A DNA stretch of 64,000 nt from Enterococcus montenegrensis. Lineage in GTDB: Bacteria > Bacillota > Bacilli > Lactobacillales > Enterococcaceae. The stretch spans positions 2,278,501 to 2,342,500 of the forward strand of contig NZ_CP120467.1 of the NCBI RefSeq assembly GCF_029983095.1. The letters are read 5' to 3'. Position 1 is the first letter of the stretch. Every line of letters starts with the position of its first letter. Shown here piece after piece: positions 28,021 through 36,247 of the stretch. Below the pieces are notes generated by a model. It did not search any database and had not been told where the DNA came from. It worked only from the letters and a program-made list of their open reading frames with translations. The translations under genes were made by a program, and so were the position numbers.

Positions 28021-28085
28021 ATAGGCAGAAAAGCTAGACAGCTAGAACAGTCAAAGCACTATTTTTTCTTGTAAAAATTTATCCT
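28021..28085 (+). repeat. dispersed intergenic repeat, copy B (tail only)
   Basis: It carries AGCTAGACAGCTAG, CAGTCAAAGCACTATTTTTT and TTGTAAAAATTTAT. These match the tail of the copies at 21186-21312 and 50534-50732. Confidence 0.45.
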
Positions 28086-28097
28086 TCCTTTACAAAT

Positions 28098-28143
28098 AAA
28101 AAACCTGCGGCAAAAATCAAAGTGACTTTTACCACAGGTTTTA
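28098..28143 (-). terminator. terminator of manA
   Basis: AAAACCTGCGG (28100-28110) pairs with CCACAGGTTTT (28132-28142) with one wobble, and a T-run follows on the minus strand. Confidence 0.8.
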
Positions 28144-28152
28144 CTTTTGAAA

Positions 28153-29106
28153 TTATTCTTTTGCACCAGGCTCTGAAGCGATAATGCTGCAGTCACCTTC
28201 AACTGTCCAATCAGAAATACCGTTTGGCATAATACAACTTGTTCCCATTGGCATTTCATAAGATTTACCGTTAACTTTTAATTCACCGAAACCGTCAATC
28301 ACAGTCATTAACGTATATGGTGCATGAGCGTCTAGATGCAATTCACCTTTAACTTGCCACTCGTAAACGTTAAAGAAGTCAGTTTTCAAATAGGTGATAA
28401 TACTTGAATTTCCTTTTTTTACTTCTGTTACATTTAATTCTGGTTTTAAAGCTGGTATGGTCGTTACATCAATAGATTGTTGGATGTGTAACTCCCGTGT
28501 ATTTCCGCTATCATCTTTACGATCATAGTCATACACACGGTAGGTAGTATCAGAACTTTGCTGAGTTTCTAAAATCATAATACCTTTACCAATGGCATGA
28601 ATTGTCCCACTTGGTACATAATAGAAATCGCCTTTTTGCACTGGCACACGAGTTAATAAGTCATCCCAGCGTTCAGCATGAATCATTTCAGCTAATTCTT
28701 CTCTGGTTTGTGCATGGTGCCCATAAATAATTTCTGCACCCGGCGCGGCATCAATGATATACCAGCATTCGGTTTTACCTAATTCACCTTCGTGTTCCAT
28801 CCCATATTTATCATCTGGGTGTACTTGGACAGATAATTCATCTTCTGCATCTAAAATTTTAATCAGTAGTGGAAAAACAGGTTCAGTAGGATTACCAAAC
28901 AACTCTTTGTGGTTTTGCCATAAATCGTCTAATTTTTGTCCAGCAAATTCGCCATTCTCAACGACACTTACACCATGGGGATGGGCACTAATCGCCCAAT
29001 CTTCTCCAATTTTATCACTGGGTAAGTCAAAACCGAAAACTGTATGTAATCGATTGCCACCCCAAATTTTTTCTTGAAAAACAGGTTTCATAAATAATGG
29101 TTCCAT
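28153..29106 (-). CDS. manA: mannose-6-phosphate isomerase, class I
   Basis: ManA interconverts mannose-6-phosphate and fructose-6-phosphate. It is a 317-residue cupin-type zinc enzyme. Zinc ligands are visible in VQVHPDD near residue 97 and GKTECWYI near 115, and in PSGTIHAIG near 170. The start ATG 29104-29106 (MEPLFMKP) follows AGGAGG; a TTG two codons upstream is possible but less likely. It is monocistronic, with its own terminator. No PTS-mannose genes lie next to it. Confidence 0.95.
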   Translation of the reverse strand: MEPLFMKPVFQEKIWGGNRLHTVFGFDLPSDKIGEDWAISAHPHGVSVVENGEFAGQKLDDLWQNHKELFGNPTEPVFPLLIKILDAEDELSVQVHPDDKYGMEHEGELGKTECWYIIDAAPGAEIIYGHHAQTREELAEMIHAERWDDLLTRVPVQKGDFYYVPSGTIHAIGKGIMILETQQSSDTTYRVYDYDRKDDSGNTRELHIQQSIDVTTIPALKPELNVTEVKKGNSSIITYLKTDFFNVYEWQVKGELHLDAHAPYTLMTVIDGFGELKVNGKSYEMPMGTSCIMPNGISDWTVEGDCSIIASEPGAKE

Positions 29107-29199
29107 TATCAATTTCCTCCTAGTTGTAATGTTTTGCCTCGTTTGGAAAATATTACTTTCTTTTTTATAACAACTTGTCTTGAAGTATTATACCACTTT

Positions 29200-30219
29200 T
29201 CACGTTTTGTGAGCCTTTTCTTTTAAATATAATGTAAGGATCTCATCTCTTTTTTTCAAATAAAGCTGGCGATTATCTAGAGGATGTACCCGGTTACTCA
29301 AAAAGATAAAACCGCTTTTATTTTCAGGGTCTAATAGCATAAAGGTCCCTGTATACCCAGTGTGAAATAACAACGGACGGCATTTATCATCTACAGTATA
29401 TTTTAAATCCCAGCCCAAAGATCGTTTGTTAGTATGTGTTGGCGTTTGATCTGTCAAAAGCATTGCCACGGTTTCTTCACGTAGATAATCTTGGCCCCAA
29501 TTTAAATACATTTGGGCAAAAATTTCTAAATCTGACAGGTTAGTAAATAGACCAGCATTTCCAGCTTCAGCTTGTAATACTCGCGCCTTAGGGTCGTGGG
29601 TTAAACCTTGCAAAACAGTGCCGTCAGGCAAGACTTCCGTTGGTGCAATTTTACTTCTTAACGCCTCAGATGGTAAAAATAAGCTATCATCCATCTTTAA
29701 TGGTTCCAAAACTTCTGTACGAAAAATTTCAATAGTTGTCTTTTGATATATTTCTTCTAGCATAAAACCTAATAAAATCGTCCCCGCATCTGTATATTGG
29801 ACAACTTTGCCTAAATTTTCGCCCGGTTGTAATTTTAAATAGGCCGCCTTTAACTCTTCTTTATTTAACTTATCTCGATTGGCAATCCATGTCTTAATAT
29901 CAGAAGTATGGGTTAGTAAGTGGCGTAAGGTAATTTGCGGATTTCTAAAAGCGGGTAGATACTTTTGTAACGGCTGATCTAACTGTATAATCCCCTGTTG
30001 GTTTAAACGCAAAACAACGCTCGTGGTACAAATTACTTTGGTTAAAGAAGCCACATCAAACAGCGTATCTTTTTGTAAAGGTACTTTATGGGGTACAATC
30101 ATCTGAGCGCCTACTATCGTTTCATCCACCGTTTCTTTTTCAATAAAGGCAAAAGCCGCACCAGGAAAGATACCTGCAGCCAGTTGCTCATTAATACATA
30201 CTTTTGTTTTTGCATACAT
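29200..30219 (-). CDS. serine hydrolase of the class C beta-lactamase / PBP4* family
   Basis: This is a 339-residue protein with the serine nucleophile motif SLTK (DVASLTKVICTT, near residue 64). A tyrosine motif YTDAG lies near 145, and an HTGYTGT box near 310 corresponds to the KTG-type motif. There is no signal peptide or membrane anchor, so it appears cytoplasmic. These features fit esterase/D-aminopeptidase-like members rather than a resistance beta-lactamase. The best start is ATG 30217-30219 after AAAGGTG; a GTG nine bases earlier overlaps that site. The substrate is unknown. Confidence 0.85.
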   Translation of the reverse strand: MYAKTKVCINEQLAAGIFPGAAFAFIEKETVDETIVGAQMIVPHKVPLQKDTLFDVASLTKVICTTSVVLRLNQQGIIQLDQPLQKYLPAFRNPQITLRHLLTHTSDIKTWIANRDKLNKEELKAAYLKLQPGENLGKVVQYTDAGTILLGFMLEEIYQKTTIEIFRTEVLEPLKMDDSLFLPSEALRSKIAPTEVLPDGTVLQGLTHDPKARVLQAEAGNAGLFTNLSDLEIFAQMYLNWGQDYLREETVAMLLTDQTPTHTNKRSLGWDLKYTVDDKCRPLLFHTGYTGTFMLLDPENKSGFIFLSNRVHPLDNRQLYLKKRDEILTLYLKEKAHKT

Positions 30220-30282
30220 CTTATTCACCTTTAATTCTTAGTTGCTTTTTTTGATTTTACCACGTAATTCAAGAAAAGAAAG

Positions 30283-30366
30283 ACTGCACAAACTCGTTTT
30301 GCTTTTAAGTATTAAAAGGAATTTCAATAAATTGCTGTGCAAATTTCTCAAGATTTTATCTTTTTA
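30283..30366 (+). repeat. dispersed intergenic repeat, copy C (head only)
   Basis: It shares ACTCG-TT-GCTTTTAAGTATTAA, TTCAATAAATTGCT and AAATTT with the head of the copy at 50534-50732. Confidence 0.45.
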
Positions 30367-30374
30367 TCCTTCAA

Positions 30375-30404
30375 AAAAAGAATCCGGACTAATCGTCCAG
30401 ATTC
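30375..30404 (-). terminator. terminator of the VOC gene
   Basis: GAATCCGGAC (30380-30389) pairs with GTCCAGATTC (30395-30404), with a T-run on the minus strand. Confidence 0.8.
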
Positions 30405-30418
30405 AATCGTTTTGCTTT

Positions 30419-31255
30419 TTAATGCCGTTTTTTATCTTTACTAATGAACCACCATTCAATTCCGGTTGGATCGTAAATTGTAATAATTTGTTTTTTCTGA
30501 TCGATGAAAAACGCAACGTTTAAACTTGCTAAGTGGTCTGCTAAAGCTAAGATATCTGTAGGTAAGACGCGAAACTGTAAGAAATCAAGCCCTAAAACAT
30601 CATCTGTTGAAAGATCTAATGTTCCTCCTTGACCAGCCGTTAGTCCCACATGGAAGTTTCCGCCATTTAAAGCCAAAATACCACTCGTTTCATCTTGAAC
30701 TTTTAGACCAATAACATTTTCTAAAAAATCTTGCTGCTCTTTTAAGCGACTTGTATTTAGATGAAGTTTATCAAAATGAACGTCATCTGATAAACGGGGA
30801 AATTCTCCTGTGGCTTTTTGCGCTAAATCAGCAAGATTAAACGCTGTTGGATTTTGATGTTCGCTTTTTGTGCCAAAATAAATTTCCAACTGATTGCCCT
30901 CAGGATCTTCAACTAAAATTCCCGTTGCATCGTTGTCTGCTAATGCATCTTTAATTGGATAGTCTGCTTTAATTAGACGTTGTGCCACATCGGCCAACTC
31001 CTTTTCAGAAGGAATCACCAAACACAACCGTTGTAATTTCTTAATTTCACCAGTGTGGTCTTGTGCATAAGGACTTTCTTCCAACCACAACAATTCGCTT
31101 TTACTTTTGGCGTTGCCAAAAATTGCTAATTCATTTTCTTCTCTTTTCAAATTAAAACCAATAATATCGCGATAAAATTCAATCATTAAGTTTCGATTTT
31201 TAACGCGTAATGCCACGGTCTCAAGCCCTGCCGCCGCTAGTGCAAATTCAGCCAT
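30419..31255 (-). CDS. two-domain VOC-family (glyoxalase/dioxygenase-fold) protein
   Basis: This is a 278-residue protein with two vicinal-oxygen-chelate modules. The first spans about residues 8-130 (ETVALRVKNRNLMIEFYRDI, then a metal-ligand glutamate in GNQLEIYFG). The second spans about 160-270 (FDKLHLNTSRLKEQQDFL, ending DPTGIEWWFI). It resembles CatE-type extradiol dioxygenases or glyoxalase-like proteins of Firmicutes. The activity is not known. The start ATG follows GGGGAGTAAAG. Its promoter is well formed and overlapped by an inverted repeat, so it is probably regulated. Confidence 0.85.
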   Translation of the reverse strand: MAEFALAAAGLETVALRVKNRNLMIEFYRDIIGFNLKREENELAIFGNAKSKSELLWLEESPYAQDHTGEIKKLQRLCLVIPSEKELADVAQRLIKADYPIKDALADNDATGILVEDPEGNQLEIYFGTKSEHQNPTAFNLADLAQKATGEFPRLSDDVHFDKLHLNTSRLKEQQDFLENVIGLKVQDETSGILALNGGNFHVGLTAGQGGTLDLSTDDVLGLDFLQFRVLPTDILALADHLASLNVAFFIDQKKQIITIYDPTGIEWWFISKDKKRH

Positions 31256-31272
31256 TTTCTTTACTCCCCTTC

Positions 31273-31311
31273 CGACAAGATTATTGTACTTAGAAATCAG
31301 TCTTGTCGCAA
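31273..31311 (-). promoter_or_regulatory. VOC gene promoter spanned by an inverted repeat
   Basis: On the minus strand TTGCGA (31306-31311) and TACAAT (31283-31288) are spaced by 17 bp. CGACAAGA (31273-31280) and TCTTGTCG (31301-31308) form an inverted repeat whose arms cover the start site and the -35, a likely operator. Confidence 0.65.
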
Positions 31312-31534
31312 ATGATATCCCTTAGCTACTTTGTAGTAAAAACGTTATCTAAAGATAATTCATCTCTAAACATTATATCAAATTGTATTTTATCACTTTT
31401 TTAAGAAAAATTGGCTCAATTACCTGACTAAATACCATTTTTTCAAAATAATCAAAAAAAATCATTTTTTCTAATCATTCTAAGTAATGTCCTGACAAAA
31501 AATATACCGCAACTTGGATTTAAGCTTTTAAAAA

Positions 31535-31575
31535 GAAAAAACCTGCCCGCTTTTTTGCGGCAGATTTTTTTGAAG
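31535..31575 (-). terminator. terminator of the arg operon
   Basis: CTGCCCGC and GCGGCAG pair with one bulged base around a T-rich loop. A T-run follows on the minus strand after argB. Confidence 0.75.
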
Positions 31576-31583
31576 ATAGTATT

Positions 31584-32351
31584 TTAATTTGTCGCCAGTA
31601 CCGGTACTTTTGCTAAAATAGTAGTCCCAGAATTTGTAATGGTGTTATTAATGCATACCGATTGCACACCGGCTACTAGTGCCTTTTTAGCACTAGTGAT
31701 TTTGGGAACCATTCCTCCAGTAACAATTTTTTGTGTCACAAATTGTTCCAATTGCTCAAAACAAACTTCATCTAACCACACATCATCTTTTTTAATTCCT
31801 GGTACATCGGTTAGTAAAAACAATTTTTTTGCCTGCAAACTTGCTGCAACCTGACAAGCTACTTCATCGGCATTAATATTAAGCCACTGTCCTTGTGGCG
31901 TGATGCCTAATGGCGCAATAACAGGGATTTGATCCGTATGAAACAAGGTTTCCAATAATGCATTTGAAATTTGGGTTACTTCACCAACGTAACCCAATTT
32001 TTTGCGATTAATAAAATCGCCTTGAATCAATTGATTACAGCCGGCATTTAACCCGACTGGTTGTAAACCAGCCCTTTGTAATGAAGTGGTAATCAATGGT
32101 TGGACTTGACCCAACAGCACCATCCGGGTAATTTCTAGTGTTTTTTTACTGGTAATACGCAAGCCCTCTTTGACCTCAACTTTTAAATTCATTAATGTCA
32201 TCATTTTAGAAATATAGTGACCGCCACCATGAACGATGACAATCTTTTTATTTTCTGCCTGCCATTGTTTTAGTTGACTAAAAAAAGCTTTATCCAAATT
32301 GTCAGAGGCGATACCGCCCATCTTTACTACGATCACGTCATTATTTTCCAT
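31584..32351 (-). CDS. argB: acetylglutamate kinase
   Basis: ArgB phosphorylates N-acetylglutamate, the second step of arginine synthesis. It is a 255-residue amino-acid-kinase protein. The N-terminal VVKMGGIAS is the lysine/glycine-rich nucleotide loop, IVHGGGHYI lies near residue 40, and the NINADEVACQVA block near 165. The start ATG follows AAGGAG. It is the last gene of argD-argC-argJ-argB and is followed by a terminator. The kinase is often arginine-inhibited in cyclic pathways, but this cannot be told here. Confidence 0.95.
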   Translation of the reverse strand: MENNDVIVVKMGGIASDNLDKAFFSQLKQWQAENKKIVIVHGGGHYISKMMTLMNLKVEVKEGLRITSKKTLEITRMVLLGQVQPLITTSLQRAGLQPVGLNAGCNQLIQGDFINRKKLGYVGEVTQISNALLETLFHTDQIPVIAPLGITPQGQWLNINADEVACQVAASLQAKKLFLLTDVPGIKKDDVWLDEVCFEQLEQFVTQKIVTGGMVPKITSAKKALVAGVQSVCINNTITNSGTTILAKVPVLATN

Positions 32352-32404
32352 CTTTTATCACTCCTTAAATTTTGAAATCTACCGAAAACTTGATTTTAAA
32401 ATCA

Positions 32405-33595
32405 TCAGGTGTGATACAATGCGTTAATTTTGACATAATCATAGGTCAAATCGCATCCCCAGGCTTTTCCTTGACCATTGCCTTGTTGTAAAGTAACAAA
32501 AATTTTAATGACATCTTCAGTCAGTGCTGCTGTCATTTTTTGCATATCAAAAACCGTCGGCAGTCCATTGGCATAAACTATTTGATCCCCTAAAGTAATT
32601 GTAACCTCCTCAGGATTAATTGGACTTCCGCTATACCCAATAGCACATAAAATGCGGCCCCAATTAGGATCTTTACCAAAAATTGCTGTTTTAACTAATG
32701 GAGAACCAACTACTGATTTACTAATCATGCGAGCTATCAAATCATCGCAGGCTCCACTTGTAGTTACTTCAATTAATTTCGTTGCTCCTTCGCCATCTTT
32801 GGCAATCATTTTTGCCAAATCTTCCATCACTGTTTTTAAAAGTTCTTTTAGCTTTTGATAGGCTAACGTTTTGGTTTTAATTTCGTGGCCACCAGCAGCG
32901 CCGTTTGCCAGTAGTAATACCATATCATTTGTTGACGTATCGCCATCGACTGTAATCTGATTAAAAGTTACCTCCGTTAATTCTGAAAGTAATTGCTGTA
33001 GCGTCAAACTCGAAATATTGGCATCACAAGTTATAAAGCCTAACATTGTGGCCATATTCGGATGAATCATTCCTGAGCCCTTGCCACAGGCAGCCATGGT
33101 AATGCAATGACCATCTATTTCAGTTTGATAAACCACATTTTTTGTAAAGGTATCTGTGGTTAAAATTGCTTTGGCGAAATTATCAGCTATTCCCTGTTTT
33201 TGTAGACTTTCAATACCTGCAGTTACTTTTTCCATTGGTAGGGGTTTTCCGATTATTCCCGTTGAGGCGACGGCGACCAAATCCGGTGCAATCTGTAATT
33301 TTTTTGCCGTTACCGCAGCCATTGCTTTCGTATTTTTTAATCCTTCATCGCCGGTACAAGCATTTGCATTGCCTGAATTTACTACAACAGCCTGCAATTT
33401 TCCAGCTAGTAAAATTTCTTTGGTATAAGTAACGCTAGCTGCTTTAACCTGATTCGTAGTAAAAACGCCAGCCGCTTGTGCTGGTGTCATCGAGTATAGC
33501 CAAGCAATATCGTGATTTTTATATTTTAGGCCACAGTGATTCCCATCTGCTGCAAAACCTTTGGGTGTGGCGATTGTTCCATTAATTTTTTGCAT
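32405..33595 (-). CDS. argJ: bifunctional ornithine acetyltransferase / N-acetylglutamate synthase
   Basis: ArgJ recycles the acetyl group from N-acetylornithine to glutamate and, in bifunctional forms, makes N-acetylglutamate from acetyl-CoA. It has 396 residues. The autocleavage site that yields the two chains is the conserved KGSGMIHPNMATMLGFITCD region near residue 180, with threonine of NMATML as nucleophile. Conserved AVVVNSGNANACTG is near residue 70. The start ATG follows AAAGGAG. It lies 14 bp after argC and 53 bp before argB. No argA or argE is seen, which agrees with the acetyl-cycling pathway. Confidence 0.95.
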   Translation of the reverse strand: MQKINGTIATPKGFAADGNHCGLKYKNHDIAWLYSMTPAQAAGVFTTNQVKAASVTYTKEILLAGKLQAVVVNSGNANACTGDEGLKNTKAMAAVTAKKLQIAPDLVAVASTGIIGKPLPMEKVTAGIESLQKQGIADNFAKAILTTDTFTKNVVYQTEIDGHCITMAACGKGSGMIHPNMATMLGFITCDANISSLTLQQLLSELTEVTFNQITVDGDTSTNDMVLLLANGAAGGHEIKTKTLAYQKLKELLKTVMEDLAKMIAKDGEGATKLIEVTTSGACDDLIARMISKSVVGSPLVKTAIFGKDPNWGRILCAIGYSGSPINPEEVTITLGDQIVYANGLPTVFDMQKMTAALTEDVIKIFVTLQQGNGQGKAWGCDLTYDYVKINALYHT

Positions 33596-33609
33596 ATCTT
33601 TTTTCTCCT

Positions 33610-34644
33610 TTAAGGAAACATGGGCACATCCCTAAGCCCCGTGTCTTCGTCTAATTGCGCCCACAAATTGAAGTTTTGCAACGCTTGACCACTGGCTCCT
33701 TTGACTAAATTGTCAATGACACCCACCACGGTCAAAATACCGGTCTCTACATTCAAACCCAAGCCGATATCACAAAAATTGGTGCCCACCACTTGGCGCA
33801 GCTGTGGTAGCTGGCCAAGTGGCTGCATTCGGACGAAAGCACGGTGGTTATAACTTGCAGTATAGGCAGCATAAATTTCATTTTCCGTCACACCTTTTTT
33901 TATTTGGGCATAAAGGGTCATCATAATCCCCCGTTTAACTGGGATGAGACTCGTCGTAAAGTGAATATTGGTTAAAGATTTATCAAATTGTTGGAGCACG
34001 CTAATAATCTCTGGAATATGCTGATGCTCATTTAATTTATACATTGTCATATTTTCGGCGCATGTAACAAAATGACTACTGTCAGACAACGTTTTACCAG
34101 CTCCTGTTAAGCCGGATTTCCCGTCAAAAATTAGCGGAGTAGCTTCAATAAGATTTGCTTTTACTAATGGCATCGCAGTTAAAATGGCCGCCGTTGCATA
34201 ACAGCCTGGGTTGGAGATTAAATTTCCCGGTTTTTTATCCATTAACTCTGGTAAGCAGTACTGTGCTTTTTTTAATAGTTTGGCATCAGCTGGCGTTTTT
34301 TTATACCATTTTTGATAAGTAGCGCCATCTTTTAATCGCAAGTCCCCAGATAGATCAATCACTGGAAAATTGGCAGCTACAAAAGGCACCGCTTCTTCTT
34401 TGGTTACGCCAGCCGGTGTTGCAAAAAAAACAATGTCATTTTCTGCCATCACCTGTTCTGGTGTGTACCCAATAATTGTCTTTTCTACTAAATCGTTTAG
34501 ATGGGGATAAAGTTCGGCACTATTTTTTGTATGTTGCCCGTGGCTGTGTAAAGTTCCCAGCTCCAAAACGGGATGCTTGCAAATCAATCGTACTAATTCA
34601 AGCCCAGTATAGCCAGTTACCCCGATTATCGCAGCTTTCATCAT
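33610..34644 (-). CDS. argC: N-acetyl-gamma-glutamyl-phosphate reductase
   Basis: ArgC reduces N-acetylglutamyl-phosphate with NADPH, the third step of arginine synthesis. It is a 344-residue enzyme. The nucleotide-binding loop is IIGVTGYTGLELVRL near the N-terminus, and the catalytic cysteine lies in SNPGCYATAA near residue 150. Two adjacent ATGs (34642-34644 and 34639-34641) follow GAGGTG, and either may be used. A strong promoter lies upstream at 34703-34731, so argCJB can be expressed apart from argD. Confidence 0.95.
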   Translation of the reverse strand: MMKAAIIGVTGYTGLELVRLICKHPVLELGTLHSHGQHTKNSAELYPHLNDLVEKTIIGYTPEQVMAENDIVFFATPAGVTKEEAVPFVAANFPVIDLSGDLRLKDGATYQKWYKKTPADAKLLKKAQYCLPELMDKKPGNLISNPGCYATAAILTAMPLVKANLIEATPLIFDGKSGLTGAGKTLSDSSHFVTCAENMTMYKLNEHQHIPEIISVLQQFDKSLTNIHFTTSLIPVKRGIMMTLYAQIKKGVTENEIYAAYTASYNHRAFVRMQPLGQLPQLRQVVGTNFCDIGLGLNVETGILTVVGVIDNLVKGASGQALQNFNLWAQLDEDTGLRDVPMFP

Positions 34645-34702
34645 CTTGTCACCTCACCTTCTAATTTATAAGCAATAAAACACAAGTTATTAAATTAATC
34701 TG

Positions 34703-34731
34703 ATTATAAACATAAGCTTTTTTCACGTCAA
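34703..34731 (-). promoter_or_regulatory. argC promoter
   Basis: On the minus strand TTGACG (34726-34731) and TATAAT (34703-34708) are separated by exactly 17 bp. It lies in the argD-argC gap. Confidence 0.85.
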
Positions 34732-34770
34732 TGTTTTTTATTAATTTTTTTGATATTTTTTATATTTTTA

Positions 34771-34784
34771 TACAAAATATTGTA
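34771..34784. promoter_or_regulatory. ArgR-box-like palindrome upstream of argC
   Basis: TACAAAATATTGTA is a near-perfect AT-rich palindrome 40 bp upstream of the argC -35. It resembles the weakly conserved arginine-box type. This is inference from pattern and location. Confidence 0.35.
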
Positions 34785-34827
34785 ATTATTTTCTTGCCCT
34801 AAAACATTGAATGCGCTGATTAATCAC

Positions 34828-35979
34828 CTATTCTTGTAAACTAAGTTTTGAAAAAGCTTTCTCAAAAATATGCAACCCGTGGATGATTTCTGTGCTCGTA
34901 ATAATCAGTGGTGGCAAAAGGCGTAAAATATTTTCCCCCGCCCGTAAAGTCAACATTCCTGCTGTCTCTAGCGCTAGCATAAGGTTTGTTACATTTGTTT
35001 CTTCCTGTAAAACAATACCAATCATTAAACCTTTGCCACGAATCGACGTAATGAAAGGCGCATTGAGTTTTTTTAATCCTGTCACCAATTCTTCACTACG
35101 CATTTTTACATTCTCATAAATATTTTGATCAGCTAATTCAGTTAATACCGTCTTTGCGGCTACCATCGCCATTTTATTGCCACCAAACGTCGATCCGTGA
35201 CTACCCGGAAGAAAAGATGCACCTAGTTCCTTTTTGGCTAACATCGCTCCAACTGGAAATCCATTTCCTAAGCCTTTTGCTAAAGTTACAATATCTGGAT
35301 AAATGGCATAGTCTTCAAAAGCAAATAAGCTACCACAGCGACCAATTCCGGTTTGAACCTCATCGACAATTAAAAGACAATCATTCTCACGACATAACTT
35401 GGCTACTGCTTGTAACCACTCTTTATCTGCCGGAAGTACACCGCCTTCTCCTTGAACTACTTCTAGCATTACTGCTGCGGTCTTTTTCGTTATCGCCTTT
35501 TGTAAAGGTGCCAGTTCGTTAAAGGGGAGATGTACAAAATCTGGTACTAGCGGGTGAAAACCTGCCTGAATGCTTTTTTGACCGGTGGCAGACAGCGCAC
35601 CATATGTTCGTCCGTGAAAAGACTGCCAAAAAGTTATAATCTGCGTTTTTCCCGTTTTTTTTCGGGCTAATTTAATTGCCGCTTCGTTGGCTTCTGCGCC
35701 ACTATTACAAAAATAAGCTAAATAATCAAAGCGCTGGCACAATTTTTCCGCAACTTCTTCTTGCAAAGAATTTTGATAGAGATTAGGCGTATGCCACAAC
35801 TTTTCTGCTTGCTTTTTTAATGCACTATTTAATTTTTCATTCCCATACCCCAAATTACAAACACCAATACCGCTAGTAAAATCCAAATATTCTTTCCCCG
35901 TATGGTCTGTTAAGTAGCAGCCATTTCCCGACATAATTTCATACGGTTTTCTTTGATAATTTGAAAAAAGATACGACAT
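34828..35979 (-). CDS. argD: acetylornithine aminotransferase
   Basis: ArgD transfers an amino group to N-acetylglutamate semialdehyde using PLP. It has 383 residues and belongs to the class III aminotransferases. The PLP lysine is in VTLAKGLGNGFPVGAML near residue 240. Conserved FCNSGAEANEAAIKLAR is near residue 90, and LIVDEVQTGIGR near 210. The ribosome site before the ATG is weak (GGTGG). It is the first gene of the arginine cluster and has its own promoter overlapping an ArgR-like box at 36001-36018. Confidence 0.94.
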   Translation of the reverse strand: MSYLFSNYQRKPYEIMSGNGCYLTDHTGKEYLDFTSGIGVCNLGYGNEKLNSALKKQAEKLWHTPNLYQNSLQEEVAEKLCQRFDYLAYFCNSGAEANEAAIKLARKKTGKTQIITFWQSFHGRTYGALSATGQKSIQAGFHPLVPDFVHLPFNELAPLQKAITKKTAAVMLEVVQGEGGVLPADKEWLQAVAKLCRENDCLLIVDEVQTGIGRCGSLFAFEDYAIYPDIVTLAKGLGNGFPVGAMLAKKELGASFLPGSHGSTFGGNKMAMVAAKTVLTELADQNIYENVKMRSEELVTGLKKLNAPFITSIRGKGLMIGIVLQEETNVTNLMLALETAGMLTLRAGENILRLLPPLIITSTEIIHGLHIFEKAFSKLSLQE

Positions 35980-36000
35980 CCAACCACCAACTTTAAGTTT

Positions 36001-36037
36001 TATGTATTAATATACATAAATATGCAATTAATCACAA
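36001..36037 (-). promoter_or_regulatory. argD promoter with ArgR-box-like palindrome
   Basis: On the minus strand TTGTGA (36032-36037) and TATATT (36009-36014) are 17 bp apart. TATGTATTAATATACATA (36001-36018) is an inverted repeat covering the -10. This fits repression by an ArgR/AhrC protein when arginine is plentiful. Confidence 0.65.
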
Positions 36038-36171
36038 GGATTATTTTTATTTTTGCTTAAAAAACACAAAAAATATTCGCATTTTGTATAAAACAAACAA
36101 AAACAGCCTAAATTTGGTATTACGAGCTAGATTGTGAAGCCGGAGATGGATATACTTGCGACAAAGCTAAA

Positions 36172-36223
36172 AAGTCTAAATTTACCAAAAGTTTAGAAAA
36201 TAACTTTTAATAAATTTAGACTT
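36172..36223 (-). terminator. terminator after glcD-like gene
   Basis: AAGTCTAAATTTA (36172-36184) and TAAATTTAGACTT (36211-36223) are perfect 13-bp arms, with a T-run on the minus strand. Confidence 0.7.
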
Positions 36224-36247
36224 ATGAATTAAACTATGCTTTTTATT

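Larger units (their letters stand above)
31256..31583. other. 328-bp intergenic region between the VOC gene and argB
   Basis: This gap holds the VOC promoter with its inverted repeat at 31273-31311 and the argB terminator at 31535-31575. Between them is AT-rich sequence with no gene that I can support. Confidence 0.6.

Noticed and set aside
28021..28085. possible riboswitch before the small DMT transporter
   Set aside because: The sequence is on the wrong side of the gene (downstream) and matches the tail of the dispersed repeat instead.
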